From: Propionibacteriaceae bacterium
GTDB lineage: Bacteria; Actinomycetota; Actinomycetes; Propionibacteriales; Propionibacteriaceae
Direction: 5' to 3'
Length of the DNA stretch: 10,650 nt
Assembly (NCBI GenBank): GCA_031265725.1
Contig: JAISCH010000202.1
Span: forward strand, 1-10,650
A model generated the notes under the pieces. The model did no database searches and was not told where the DNA came from. It worked only from the letters and a program-made list of their open reading frames with translations. Made by a program: the position numbers and the translations under genes. How positions within the stretch are numbered: position 1 is the first letter of the stretch; every line of letters starts with the position of its first letter. This document shows, one piece after another, positions 1 to 6,210 of this stretch.

Positions 1-939
1 GATGACGACATAATTCAGGTTGCCGACGAAGAACATCACCGGCATGATGATGCCGGAGATGAATTGCGCGCCGAAAGAGGCTCCGAACAGTTCCGCGTTC
101 TTCTCCCGGAAGCTCTCCGCAATCTCCCGCTGACGACCGAAGACCTTGACCAAATCCTGTCCGGTGAAGGCCTCCTCGATCTGCGCGTTGAGCTGGCCGG
201 TGTTCTTCCAAGTGGCCGCGAACAGCCGCTGCGAGCGCTTGCCGATCACCATCGTCACCGCGACGGCGACCGGGATGGTCAGCAGCGCGACCAGGGCCAA
301 GATCCAGGACAGGTAGAACATCATGATCAGCACACCGATGATGGTGAACAGATTGGTGAGCAGTTGGGACAGCGTCTGCTGCATCGACTGGGAGATATTG
401 TCCATGTCATTGGTGACCCGGCTCAACAACTCCCCTCTGGGCTGCGAGTCGAAATACTTCAACGGCAACCGGGTGATCTTGTCAGCCACCTGGCGACGCA
501 TCCGGTAGACAGAACGCTGCACGATGCCGTTTATCATCAGGCCAGTGGCCCACATCATCAGCCCGGAGGCCAGATAAAGGCCGGTGGCAATCAGCAACTG
601 CTCACCCACGGCGGCGAAGTCGATGGACCGACCGGCCTGCACCGCGTCGAAGATGATGTCAGTGGCATTGCCGAGAATCTTCGGGCCGACCGCCTGCGCG
701 CCAGTGGCCAGGATCACCGTGACCAACACCACTGCGATCTTGGGAATCTCATCCTTCAGGTGCAGAGCCAGCCGCCGCAACGAGGGCAGGAAGTTGACCG
801 CCTTCTCGCCGGTGCCCCGATTGCCGCCGCCCATCGGGCCGCCCCTTGGGCCAGTGGGGGCATACTTGGGACGCTCATTGGACGTCTTCGGCGCGGCTTC
901 AGCCGGCTTGCCTTGGTCAGCCATCTCTTTGTCAGCCAT
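1..939 (-). CDS. ABC exporter ATP-binding/permease subunit 2, N-terminal part (cut by left edge)
   Basis: The visible 313 residues are the N-terminal leader and transmembrane domain of a type I ABC exporter; the ATPase domain lies beyond the left edge. Residues 1-45 form a Gly/Pro/Lys-rich cytoplasmic leader. Hydrophobic helices are seen near residues 66-90, 114-136, 192-214, 214-234 and from about 295. The stretch 'YFDSQPRGELLSRVTNDMD' (about 162-180) is the first coupling-helix region of this fold, and 'IEEAFTGQDLVKVFGRQ' (about 254-270) and 'GNLNYVVI' fit the YfiB/YfiC-like multidrug exporter family. The ATG at 939-937 shares one base with the TGA of the preceding exporter gene (TGATG), so translation is probably coupled; a GAGGTGG motif lies upstream. 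A second in-frame ATG lies 15 nt inside (924-922) in a duplicated start region. The likely role is the partner half of a heterodimeric drug, lipid or peptide exporter; the substrate cannot be told. Confidence 0.9.
   Translation of the reverse strand, partial: MADKEMADQGKPAEAAPKTSNERPKYAPTGPRGGPMGGGNRGTGEKAVNFLPSLRRLALHLKDEIPKIAVVLVTVILATGAQAVGPKILGNATDIIFDAVQAGRSIDFAAVGEQLLIATGLYLASGLMMWATGLMINGIVQRSVYRMRRQVADKITRLPLKYFDSQPRGELLSRVTNDMDNISQSMQQTLSQLLTNLFTIIGVLIMMFYLSWILALVALLTIPVAVAVTMVIGKRSQRLFAATWKNTGQLNAQIEEAFTGQDLVKVFGRQREIAESFREKNAELFGASFGAQFISGIIMPVMFFVGNLNYVVI
910..939 (-). repeat. 15-bp imperfect tandem duplication of the exporter-2 start
   Basis: On the minus strand ATGGCTGACAAAGAG is followed directly by ATGGCTGACCAAGGC (12 of 15 identical, the first nine bases exact). 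The protein starts MADKE-MADQG, giving two in-frame start codons 15 nt apart. The upstream ATG is coupled to the stop of the preceding gene and is taken as the start. Confidence 0.75.
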
Positions 940-2672
940 CACGCCGCCACCTCTTCTTCCCGGAATTGGGACTCCACGATCTCGGCGTAGGTCTCGTTGT
1001 TCTCCACCAGCCAGTCATGGACTCCGACGCCGCAGATCGTCCCCTCGTCCAAGACGATGATCTGATCCGCGTCGCGGATGGTGGAGACCCGCTGGGCGAC
1101 CACGATCACCGCCGCGTCCTTGGTCTCCGCAGCCAGCCCGGCCCGTACCCTCGCGTCGGTGGCGACATCCAGCGCGGAGAACGAGTCGTCAAAGATATAC
1201 AGCTCCGGCTTCCGGACTAACGCCCTGGCGATCGCCAGCCGCTGCCGCTGGCCACCGGAGACGTTCGTGCCGCCCTGGGCGATGGGCGCGTCCAACCCAT
1301 CGGCCAGTTTCGAGACGAATTCAGTGGCCTGGGCTATCTCAAGGGCCTGCCACAATTCCTCGTCACTGGCTGCTGGGTTGCCCAGCCGCAGATTCGAGGC
1401 GATAGTCCCGGAGAACAGATAGGGCCGCTGCGGGACGATGCCGATCCGGCTCCAGAGCAAATCCTGATCCAACTCGCGCACATCCACCCCGTCGACGAGG
1501 ACTTGGCCCGCGCTGACGTCGTACAGCCGGGGCAGCAGATTGACCAGCGTCGTCTTCCCAGAGCCGGTGGCACCGATTATCGCCGTGGTCTTCCCAGCCT
1601 CGGCCCGGAAGGTTATCCCCCGGATCACTGGCTCGGCCGCACCGGGATAGGCGAATTCCACCTCCCGGAATTCCGCCAGCCCATGCACGGCCAACTCGGT
1701 CACCGGATTGGCCGGGGGGACCAGCGAGGTCTCGGTCCGCAGCACCTCCTGGATGCGCCCGGCGGTCACCGCCGCCCGAGGGCCGATCATCAGCATTATC
1801 GTCGCCATCATCACGCTCATCAGAATCTGCATCAGATAGGACAGGTACGCGGTGAGCTGGCCGACCTGCAAGTCGCCCTGGGCTATCCGCTGCCCGCCGA
1901 ACCACATCACCGCCACCTGGGAGAGATTCATCACGAAAAAGACCGTCGGAAAGAGCGTCATCATCCGCGCGCCGACGGCCAGAGCCGTCTCCACGAAATC
2001 CCGGTTGGCGCGGTCGAAGCGGGCCGCCTCCGTCGGCTCCCTGGTGAACGCGCGGATCACCCGCAAGCCGGAAATCTGCTCCCGCAGCACCCGGTTGAGA
2101 TTGTCGATCCGCTGTTGCATCTGCTTGAAGAGCGGCGTCATCTGCACCACCAGAACCGCGATCACCGCGCCGAGGACGACGACAGCCACCACGATCAGCC
2201 AGCTCAAGCCCGGATCCTCCCGCAGCGCCATCACCACACCGCCGATCATCGCCAACGGGGCGGCGATGATCATCACCGCCGACATCAGCACGAATTGCTG
2301 CACCTGTTGGACATCGTTGGTGTTGCGGGTGATCAACGACGGCGCGCCGAATTTGCTCATCTCCTTATTGGAGAAGCTGATCGCGCGATCGAAGATCGCC
2401 TGGCGCAGATCGCGTCCGAAGCCCATCGCCGCCCGCGAGCCACACCAAGTGGCACCGACCTGCCCGGCGACTTGGACGATGCTCACCGCCAGCATCACCC
2501 CGCCCAAACCCCAAATCACGCTGAAATTCTGCTTGGCGACACCATCGTCAATGATCGAAGCGTTCAGGCTGGGCAGCAGCAGCGAGGCTAGCGACTGGGC
2601 GAATTGCAAGATCAGCACACCCACCAGCAAGCCCCAATACGGCTTGAGGTACTTCTTCAACAGTTGGAACAT
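939..2672 (-). CDS. ABC exporter ATP-binding/permease subunit 1 with degenerate ATPase site
   Basis: A full-length (577 aa) half-transporter: six predicted membrane helices in residues 10-305 and an ATPase domain in about 335-570. Walker A is GATGSGKTT (367-375), Q-loop Gln415, signature VSGGQ (471-475), Walker B ends FDDS with Asp496 where the catalytic Glu normally sits, D-loop SALD (499-502), and the switch His is replaced by Gln527 (VVAQRVST). Such a Glu-to-Asp plus His-to-Gln pair is known from the degenerate subunit of heterodimeric exporters such as TM287/288 and BmrCD, so this protein probably pairs with the product of the downstream gene. The start chosen is ATG 2672, preceded by AAGGA and giving the family-typical MFQLLKKYLKPYW; a GTG at 2711 would add 13 residues (590 aa) and overlap the end of marR. 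The stop shares one base with the next start. It is likely co-transcribed with and controlled by the MarR protein. Substrate unknown. Confidence 0.93.
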   Translation of the reverse strand: MFQLLKKYLKPYWGLLVGVLILQFAQSLASLLLPSLNASIIDDGVAKQNFSVIWGLGGVMLAVSIVQVAGQVGATWCGSRAAMGFGRDLRQAIFDRAISFSNKEMSKFGAPSLITRNTNDVQQVQQFVLMSAVMIIAAPLAMIGGVVMALREDPGLSWLIVVAVVVLGAVIAVLVVQMTPLFKQMQQRIDNLNRVLREQISGLRVIRAFTREPTEAARFDRANRDFVETALAVGARMMTLFPTVFFVMNLSQVAVMWFGGQRIAQGDLQVGQLTAYLSYLMQILMSVMMATIMLMIGPRAAVTAGRIQEVLRTETSLVPPANPVTELAVHGLAEFREVEFAYPGAAEPVIRGITFRAEAGKTTAIIGATGSGKTTLVNLLPRLYDVSAGQVLVDGVDVRELDQDLLWSRIGIVPQRPYLFSGTIASNLRLGNPAASDEELWQALEIAQATEFVSKLADGLDAPIAQGGTNVSGGQRQRLAIARALVRKPELYIFDDSFSALDVATDARVRAGLAAETKDAAVIVVAQRVSTIRDADQIIVLDEGTICGVGVHDWLVENNETYAEIVESQFREEEVAA

Positions 2673-2679
2673 TTCTTCC

Positions 2680-2697
2680 TTATCGCTCTTATCGCTC
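2680..2697 (-). repeat. 9-bp exact tandem duplication at the marR/ABC junction
   Basis: GAGCGATAA occurs twice in a row on the minus strand. The first copy contains the TAA stop of marR (2691-2689); the second copy runs directly into the AAGGA ribosome-binding site of the exporter gene. The unit is a multiple of three, so no frame changes. Confidence 0.85.
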
Positions 2698-3339
2698 TGC
2701 TGGGAATTCACCCAGGGCGGCCATCAGCGCCTCATACTTGGCCCGATCTCTTTTGCCCGGTCTGCGCCGCCTGCCCAACTCCGGATCAGGGCAGATGAAC
2801 TCCATCGCCTGCATCCGTGGATCGCCCAATTCCTCGCCGACCGCGTTCACCCATTTGGCGAAACGTTCGTCACCCATCCGCTCCCGGACTTGCTGCGCCC
2901 ATTCCTCACGCTGGGCCAACTCGTCGGTCATGCCAGCCTGTAACGATTCCAACAGCTTGTCCAAACAAGCGTCGAGCCCGGCTTGCTCTTGTGGAGTCAG
3001 CACGGCCAGCACGTCGTCCGACTGCCGACCCTGGGGATCGCCAGCGTCGCGGCCAGCCGGGGTCAGCTTGATCAGAATCACCCGGCGGTCGGCCGGTGAT
3101 GGCTCTCTGGTCACGTATCCGGAACGTTCCAGCTTGGCCAGCAGCTCGTTCAGCGAAGTCACCCGGATGCCGAGCAGATAAGACAAATCCTTGGTCGAGA
3201 TCGCGTCTTGGATCTTCAACATGGCCAGTATCCGGCCTTGGCCACGAGTTTGGTCCAATGCTTTGCCGCCCCGGCCACGCATATGCTGGCGACGGTACAG
3301 ATGGATCACCTGGGCCATCTTCGAGAATAAATCCCCCAT
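2689..3339 (-). CDS. MarR-family transcriptional regulator with C-terminal extension
   Basis: A 216-residue winged-helix DNA-binding protein. Residues about 28-98 carry the MarR fold: 'QGRILAMLKIQDAISTKDLSYLLGIRVTSLNELLAKLERSGYVTRE' covers the helix-turn-helix, and 'SPADRRVILIKLTPAGR' the wing with the conserved DRR motif. Typical MarR proteins are about 140-160 residues; here roughly 80 extra residues (about 135-216) follow, Trp/acidic-rich and ending with a strongly basic RRRRPGKRDR patch (190-199). The ATG at 3339 has AAAGGGA five bases upstream. It is the first gene of an operon with two ABC exporter genes, so by family precedent it is probably a local repressor released by a ligand that the exporter removes. 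Three AGGWWCCT sites in its own promoter are candidate operators. The ligand is not predictable. Confidence 0.92.
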   Translation of the reverse strand: MGDLFSKMAQVIHLYRRQHMRGRGGKALDQTRGQGRILAMLKIQDAISTKDLSYLLGIRVTSLNELLAKLERSGYVTREPSPADRRVILIKLTPAGRDAGDPQGRQSDDVLAVLTPQEQAGLDACLDKLLESLQAGMTDELAQREEWAQQVRERMGDERFAKWVNAVGEELGDPRMQAMEFICPDPELGRRRRPGKRDRAKYEALMAALGEFPAER

Positions 3340-3355
3340 TGTCGTCCCTTTCTGT

Positions 3356-3405
3356 AGGAACCTGTTCTACAGGTACCTTAGCTCAATACTGCAGGTTCCT
3401 GTCAA
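3356..3405 (-). promoter_or_regulatory. marR-ABC operon promoter with three AGGWWCCT operator candidates
   Basis: Reading the minus strand, a perfect TTGACA -35 (3405-3400) is followed after 19 bp by TAAGGT (3380-3375), which fits the actinobacterial TANNNT -10. Three 8-bp AGGWWCCT elements lie at 3393-3400 (touching the -35), 3371-3378 (overlapping the -10) and 3356-3363 (after the likely transcription start). Centre spacings are 15 and 22 bp. An overlapping inverted repeat CTGTAG-N9-CTACAG spans 3352-3372. The ribosome-binding site follows at 3345-3351. Binding by the MarR protein is inferred from position, not shown. Confidence 0.65.
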
Positions 3406-3460
3406 ACTGGATGCTGGGCGCGAGTCAACCGAAGTGCGGGGAGGCGATAGGAAACGTCGC

Positions 3461-3498
3461 CCCACAAAGCTACTCCCTGCAGCGGGATGCTTTGTGGG
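3461..3498. repeat. Strong inverted repeat (hairpin) between marR and lysS
   Basis: CCCACAAAGC (3461-3470) and GCTTTGTGGG (3489-3498) are perfect 10-bp arms. Inside them TCCC (3474-3477) pairs with GGGA (3484-3487) around TGCAGC. No T-run follows on either strand in the terminator position (the plus strand continues with an A-rich tract), so it does not look like a normal intrinsic terminator. It lies upstream of both divergent promoters. Confidence 0.8.
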
Positions 3499-3503
3499 TG
3501 CCC

Positions 3504-3560
3504 AAAAAACAAAACTCGGTTCATTCGTCAAAGCCTCAATCGGCTAGTTAAGCTAGATGG
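3504..3560 (+). promoter_or_regulatory. lysS promoter, probably giving a leaderless mRNA
   Basis: TAAGCT (3549-3554) fits TANNNT and ends six bases before the GTG at 3561, so transcription would begin on or next to the start codon. TCGTCA (3525-3530) is a weak -35 with an 18-bp spacer. An A-rich stretch (3504-3514, about -57 to -47) is in the place of an UP element. A direct repeat GCTAG-TTAA-GCTAG (3543-3556) surrounds the -10. No Shine-Dalgarno sequence is present before the GTG. Confidence 0.55.
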
Positions 3561-5093
3561 GTGAGTGAGACCAACCTGGACATGTCGTATGCCGATGCAT
3601 TGAGCGATCCTGAAGTCAGTGAGCAGCAGCAAATCCGGCTGGACAAGCGGGCCAGGCTACTGGAAAAAGGGGTGGCTCCCTACCCGATCAGGGTGCCGCG
3701 CACCCATAGTGCCCGCGAGGTACATCAGCTTTGGGGGCATTTGCAAACCGGCGAGGAGACTAAGGACGTGGTCTCGGTCTCCGGCCGGGTGATGTTCATC
3801 CGCAATACCGGAAAGCTCTGCTTCGCCTCGCTCCAAGACGGTTTCACCCTGGAGGATTCCGGCACCCGCTTGCAAGTGATGCTCTCGCTGGCCGAGGTTG
3901 GCGAGCAATCCCTGGCGGATTGGAAGGCCGACGTGGACTTGGGCGACTTCGTCTCGGTGACCGGACGGGTGATCTCGTCAAGACGGGGAGAGCTGAGCGT
4001 GCTGGCGAGCTCTTGGATGCTGGCCAGCAAAGCGCTGCGCCCACTGCCGGTACTGCATAAGGATTTGAGCGAGGAGAACCGGGTCCGGCAGCGCCATGCC
4101 GATCTGGTGGTCCGGCAAGAGGCCCGCGACATGCTGCGTAACCGTTCACTCGTCAACCGATCCATCCGGGAAACCCTGTTCGAGGAAGGCTATATCGAAG
4201 TCGAGTCGCCGCTCTTGCAGTTGATCCACGGCGGGGCTGCCGCCCGCCCGTTCAAAACCTATCTGAACGCCTTCGACATTCCGATGACGCTGCGGATCGC
4301 GCTTGAGCTATTCCTGAAGAGAGCGATGGTCGGCGGCGCGGACCGGGTGTACGAGATCGGCCAAGTCTTCCGCAACGAGGGCATCGACTCCTCCCACTCG
4401 GCGGAGTTCACCATGCTGGAGGCGTACCAGTCCTGGGGCGACCAGCACACCATCGCTGATTTGACCCAACGGTTGATCGTCAACGCCGCCAACGCGATAG
4501 GTTCCACGGTGATCGACACTGCTGACGGCGAGATAGACCTGGGCGGCGAGTGGGAGTGGAAACCGGTGTATCCCACCCTCTCCCAAGCCCTCGGCGAGGA
4601 GGTGACGCCGGCAGTCCCGCTGCGACGGCTGCGCGAAATAGCTGACGCACACGACATCGCGTACAACCCCGACTGGGAAGCGCAGAAGATGGTGATGGAG
4701 CTATTCGGTGAGATTGTCGAGCCGAAGCTGATCCAGCCCACCTTCGTCTGCGACTACCCGCCGATAGCGCAACCGCTGGCCCGCCCGCACCGCGACGACC
4801 CAGACCTGATCGAGGCCTGGGATTTGATCATCGGCGGGGTGGAGCGCGGCACCGGCTTCTCTGAACTGATCGATCCGGTCATCCAGCGGGAACGACTGGT
4901 GACCCAATCCCTGAAAGCCGCCGCTGGCGATCCGGAGGCGATGCAGTTGGACGAGGACTTCCTCAACGCGCTCGAACTCGGCGCGCCCCCGATGGGCGGC
5001 ATGGGGCTGGGAATCGACCGGCTGATGATGCTGCTCACCGGCGCGGGGATCCGGGAGACCATCCTGTTCCCACTATTGAAGCCTGCGGGATGA
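3561..5093 (+). CDS. lysS: Lysyl-tRNA synthetase, class II
   Basis: This cytoplasmic enzyme charges tRNA-Lys with lysine using ATP. The 510 residues match the usual length. An N-terminal OB-fold for anticodon binding spans about 68-155 ('VSVSGRVMFIRNTGKLCFASLQDG', 'ISSRRGELSV'). The class II catalytic core shows motif 1 around 208-224 ('EEGYIEVESPLLQLIHGGAAARPF'), motif 2 with 'VFRNEGIDSSHSAEFTMLEAYQ' (269-290, Arg271), and motif 3 'GMGLGIDRLMMLLTG' (480-494, Arg487). 'CDYPPIAQPLARPHR' and 'GGVERGTGFSELIDPVIQRERL' fit the actinobacterial LysS branch. The start is GTG 3561; an ATG at 3582 (Met8) also lacks a ribosome-binding site. A leaderless start is suggested by the upstream TAAGCT box. It is divergent from marR and followed by crgA after 40 bp, which has its own -10-like box. 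No lysine riboswitch or T-box fits in the upstream region. Confidence 0.97.
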   Translation: MSETNLDMSYADALSDPEVSEQQQIRLDKRARLLEKGVAPYPIRVPRTHSAREVHQLWGHLQTGEETKDVVSVSGRVMFIRNTGKLCFASLQDGFTLEDSGTRLQVMLSLAEVGEQSLADWKADVDLGDFVSVTGRVISSRRGELSVLASSWMLASKALRPLPVLHKDLSEENRVRQRHADLVVRQEARDMLRNRSLVNRSIRETLFEEGYIEVESPLLQLIHGGAAARPFKTYLNAFDIPMTLRIALELFLKRAMVGGADRVYEIGQVFRNEGIDSSHSAEFTMLEAYQSWGDQHTIADLTQRLIVNAANAIGSTVIDTADGEIDLGGEWEWKPVYPTLSQALGEEVTPAVPLRRLREIADAHDIAYNPDWEAQKMVMELFGEIVEPKLIQPTFVCDYPPIAQPLARPHRDDPDLIEAWDLIIGGVERGTGFSELIDPVIQRERLVTQSLKAAAGDPEAMQLDEDFLNALELGAPPMGGMGLGIDRLMMLLTGAGIRETILFPLLKPAG

Positions 5094-5104
5094 CCACACC
5101 CTGC

Positions 5105-5128
5105 TAAAATCGCTAAAGTCGCAAGGAG
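5105..5128 (+). promoter_or_regulatory. -10-like box and ribosome-binding site of crgA
   Basis: TAAAAT (5105-5110) is a near-consensus -10 in the 40-bp gap after lysS; no convincing -35 lies at 16-19 bp. AAGGAG (5123-5128) is a strong Shine-Dalgarno five bases before the GTG at 5134. crgA may therefore be transcribed both from lysS and from its own promoter. Confidence 0.45.
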
Positions 5129-5133
5129 TTGTA

Positions 5134-5451
5134 GTGCCAGAGTCGAGAATTCGCAAAGAGGCTGCGGAAAAGAAGAAGCAGACCACCAAAGCGTCCGTAC
5201 AGGCGAAGAAAGCCAAGAAGGCTGCCGCGCCCGGCACCGGGAGCTGGGTGGTGCCGACCTTCCTGACCCTGTTGATCCTTGGAATCGTCTGGCTGGTGGT
5301 CTACTACGTCACCGCGTCACTCGGCATCCGGGTGCCGGTGATCAGCGTCCCGGAGTCGGAAGGCGGCCTGGGCGGCTGGAATATCATCATCGGCATGGCA
5401 TTGATCGCCGCGTCGTTCATCGTCTCTACGCAGTGGGGCAAGAAGGGATAA
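5134..5451 (+). CDS. crgA: Cell division protein CrgA
   Basis: A small (105 aa) inner-membrane protein of the actinobacterial divisome. In mycobacteria CrgA contacts FtsZ, FtsQ, FtsI/PbpB and CwsA and helps place septal wall synthesis; in Streptomyces it restrains septation. Residues 1-34 are a Lys-rich cytoplasmic tail, helix 1 is about 37-60 ('SWVVPTFLTLLILGIVWLVVYYV'), a short external loop follows, and helix 2 is about 81-99 ('GWNIIIGMALIAASFIVST') with the family-typical W-N-I/L-x-I-G and C-terminal ST-x-W ending. GTG start with AAGGAG five bases upstream. It lies on the same strand as trpG, 31 bp before it, and close to pknB-pbpA-rodA as in other Actinobacteria. Confidence 0.93.
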   Translation: MPESRIRKEAAEKKKQTTKASVQAKKAKKAAAPGTGSWVVPTFLTLLILGIVWLVVYYVTASLGIRVPVISVPESEGGLGGWNIIIGMALIAASFIVSTQWGKKG

Positions 5452-5482
5452 GCCTCTCTCCCCCTCCAACACACCCAGTGCT

Positions 5483-6118
5483 ATGCCAGCAAATATTCTA
5501 GTTGTGGACAACTACGATTCCTTCGTCTACAACATCGTTCAATACCTGGCCCAACTCGGCGCCACGGTCGAAGTGTGGCGCAACGACGACGCCCGGTTCA
5601 GCACTGATTGGGCGGACGCCTTCGACGGCGTGCTGCTCTCCCCCGGCCCCGGCACTCCGGAGCGTGCTGGAGTCTGCGTGGACCTAGTCAGACGATTCGC
5701 GGGCAGGCTGCCCATCTTCGGAGTATGCCTCGGCCTGCAAGCGATCTGCGTGGCCTATGGCGGCACGGTGTCCCGCGCCCCGGAGTTGTTGCATGGCAAG
5801 ACCTCACTGGTGGATCACGACGGCTTGGGCGTGTTCGCCGGGCTGCCCAACCCAATCACCGCCACCAGGTACCACTCACTCGCCCTCGACCCAGCCACCA
5901 CTCCAGCCGAACTCAAGATCAGCGCCACCACGGAAAGCGGAGTGGTGATGGCGGTGCGCCATCGCAGCCTTCCGGTGGAGAGCGTCCAATTCCACCCGGA
6001 ATCGGTGCTCACCGAATGCGGTCATCAACTGCTGGCGAATTGGCTTGCCATTTGCGGCGACATAAATGCGCCTCATAAAGCCAAAGGTCTCAATGCGCTG
6101 ATACCCGCTGTCCGCTAA
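5483..6118 (+). CDS. trpG: Anthranilate/aminodeoxychorismate synthase component II (glutamine amidotransferase)
   Basis: A class I glutamine amidotransferase (211 aa) that hydrolyses glutamine and passes ammonia to a chorismate-binding partner (TrpE or PabB) for tryptophan or folate synthesis. It starts with the family hallmark 'ILVVDNYDSFVYNIVQYL'. The oxyanion-strand motif 'LLSPGPGTP' is at 51-59, the nucleophile Cys82 in 'GVCLGLQ', and the catalytic His171 and Glu173 in 'FHPESVLTECG'. No partner gene is in the window, so whether it serves tryptophan, folate or both is open; the orthologous position next to pknB is annotated trpG in M. tuberculosis. The ATG at 5483 must be near the true start because the DNYDSF motif follows immediately, yet the C-rich 31-bp gap after crgA has no Shine-Dalgarno. 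It converges on pknB. Confidence 0.93.
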   Translation: MPANILVVDNYDSFVYNIVQYLAQLGATVEVWRNDDARFSTDWADAFDGVLLSPGPGTPERAGVCVDLVRRFAGRLPIFGVCLGLQAICVAYGGTVSRAPELLHGKTSLVDHDGLGVFAGLPNPITATRYHSLALDPATTPAELKISATTESGVVMAVRHRSLPVESVQFHPESVLTECGHQLLANWLAICGDINAPHKAKGLNALIPAVR

Positions 6119-6137
6119 GCCCCAACATATTTACATC

Positions 6138-6196
6138 CAAGGGGGCGACCCCTTGAAACCCCCGCGCTCACTGTGTTCGCCGGAAAGTGTCCGGCG
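6138..6196. terminator. Two hairpins between convergent trpG and pknB (possible bidirectional terminator)
   Basis: CAAGGGG (6138-6144) pairs with CCCCTTG (6149-6155) across a GCGA loop of GNRA type. CGCCGGA (6178-6184) pairs with TCCGGCG (6190-6196) across AAGTG. Both stems are perfect 7-bp stems. Neither has a T-run on either strand, so termination is inferred from the position between converging genes and the stem strength. Confidence 0.5.
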
Positions 6197-6210
6197 TCCA
6201 CTACGAATCG

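Noticed and set aside
64..990. Plus-strand open frame of 308 codons
   Set aside because: It is antisense to the second exporter gene, whose own frame gives a clear transporter domain.
1503..2591. Plus-strand open frame of 362 codons rich in His, Arg and Gln
   Set aside because: Composition is typical of an antisense frame over a membrane protein gene; no motif and no ribosome-binding site.
1852..2943. Long plus-strand open frame (363 codons)
   Set aside because: It is antisense to the ABC exporter and marR genes, has low-complexity Thr/Ser/Ala/Ile/Arg composition and no recognisable motif; long antisense frames are common in GC-rich DNA.
3461..3498. Intrinsic terminator
   Set aside because: No T-run follows on either strand and no gene ends nearby; the flanking genes are divergent.
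3411..3560. Lysine riboswitch or T-box leader before lysS
   Set aside because: The only structure is one simple hairpin; there is no T-box sequence or multi-helix lysine aptamer, and the likely transcript start is at the GTG itself.
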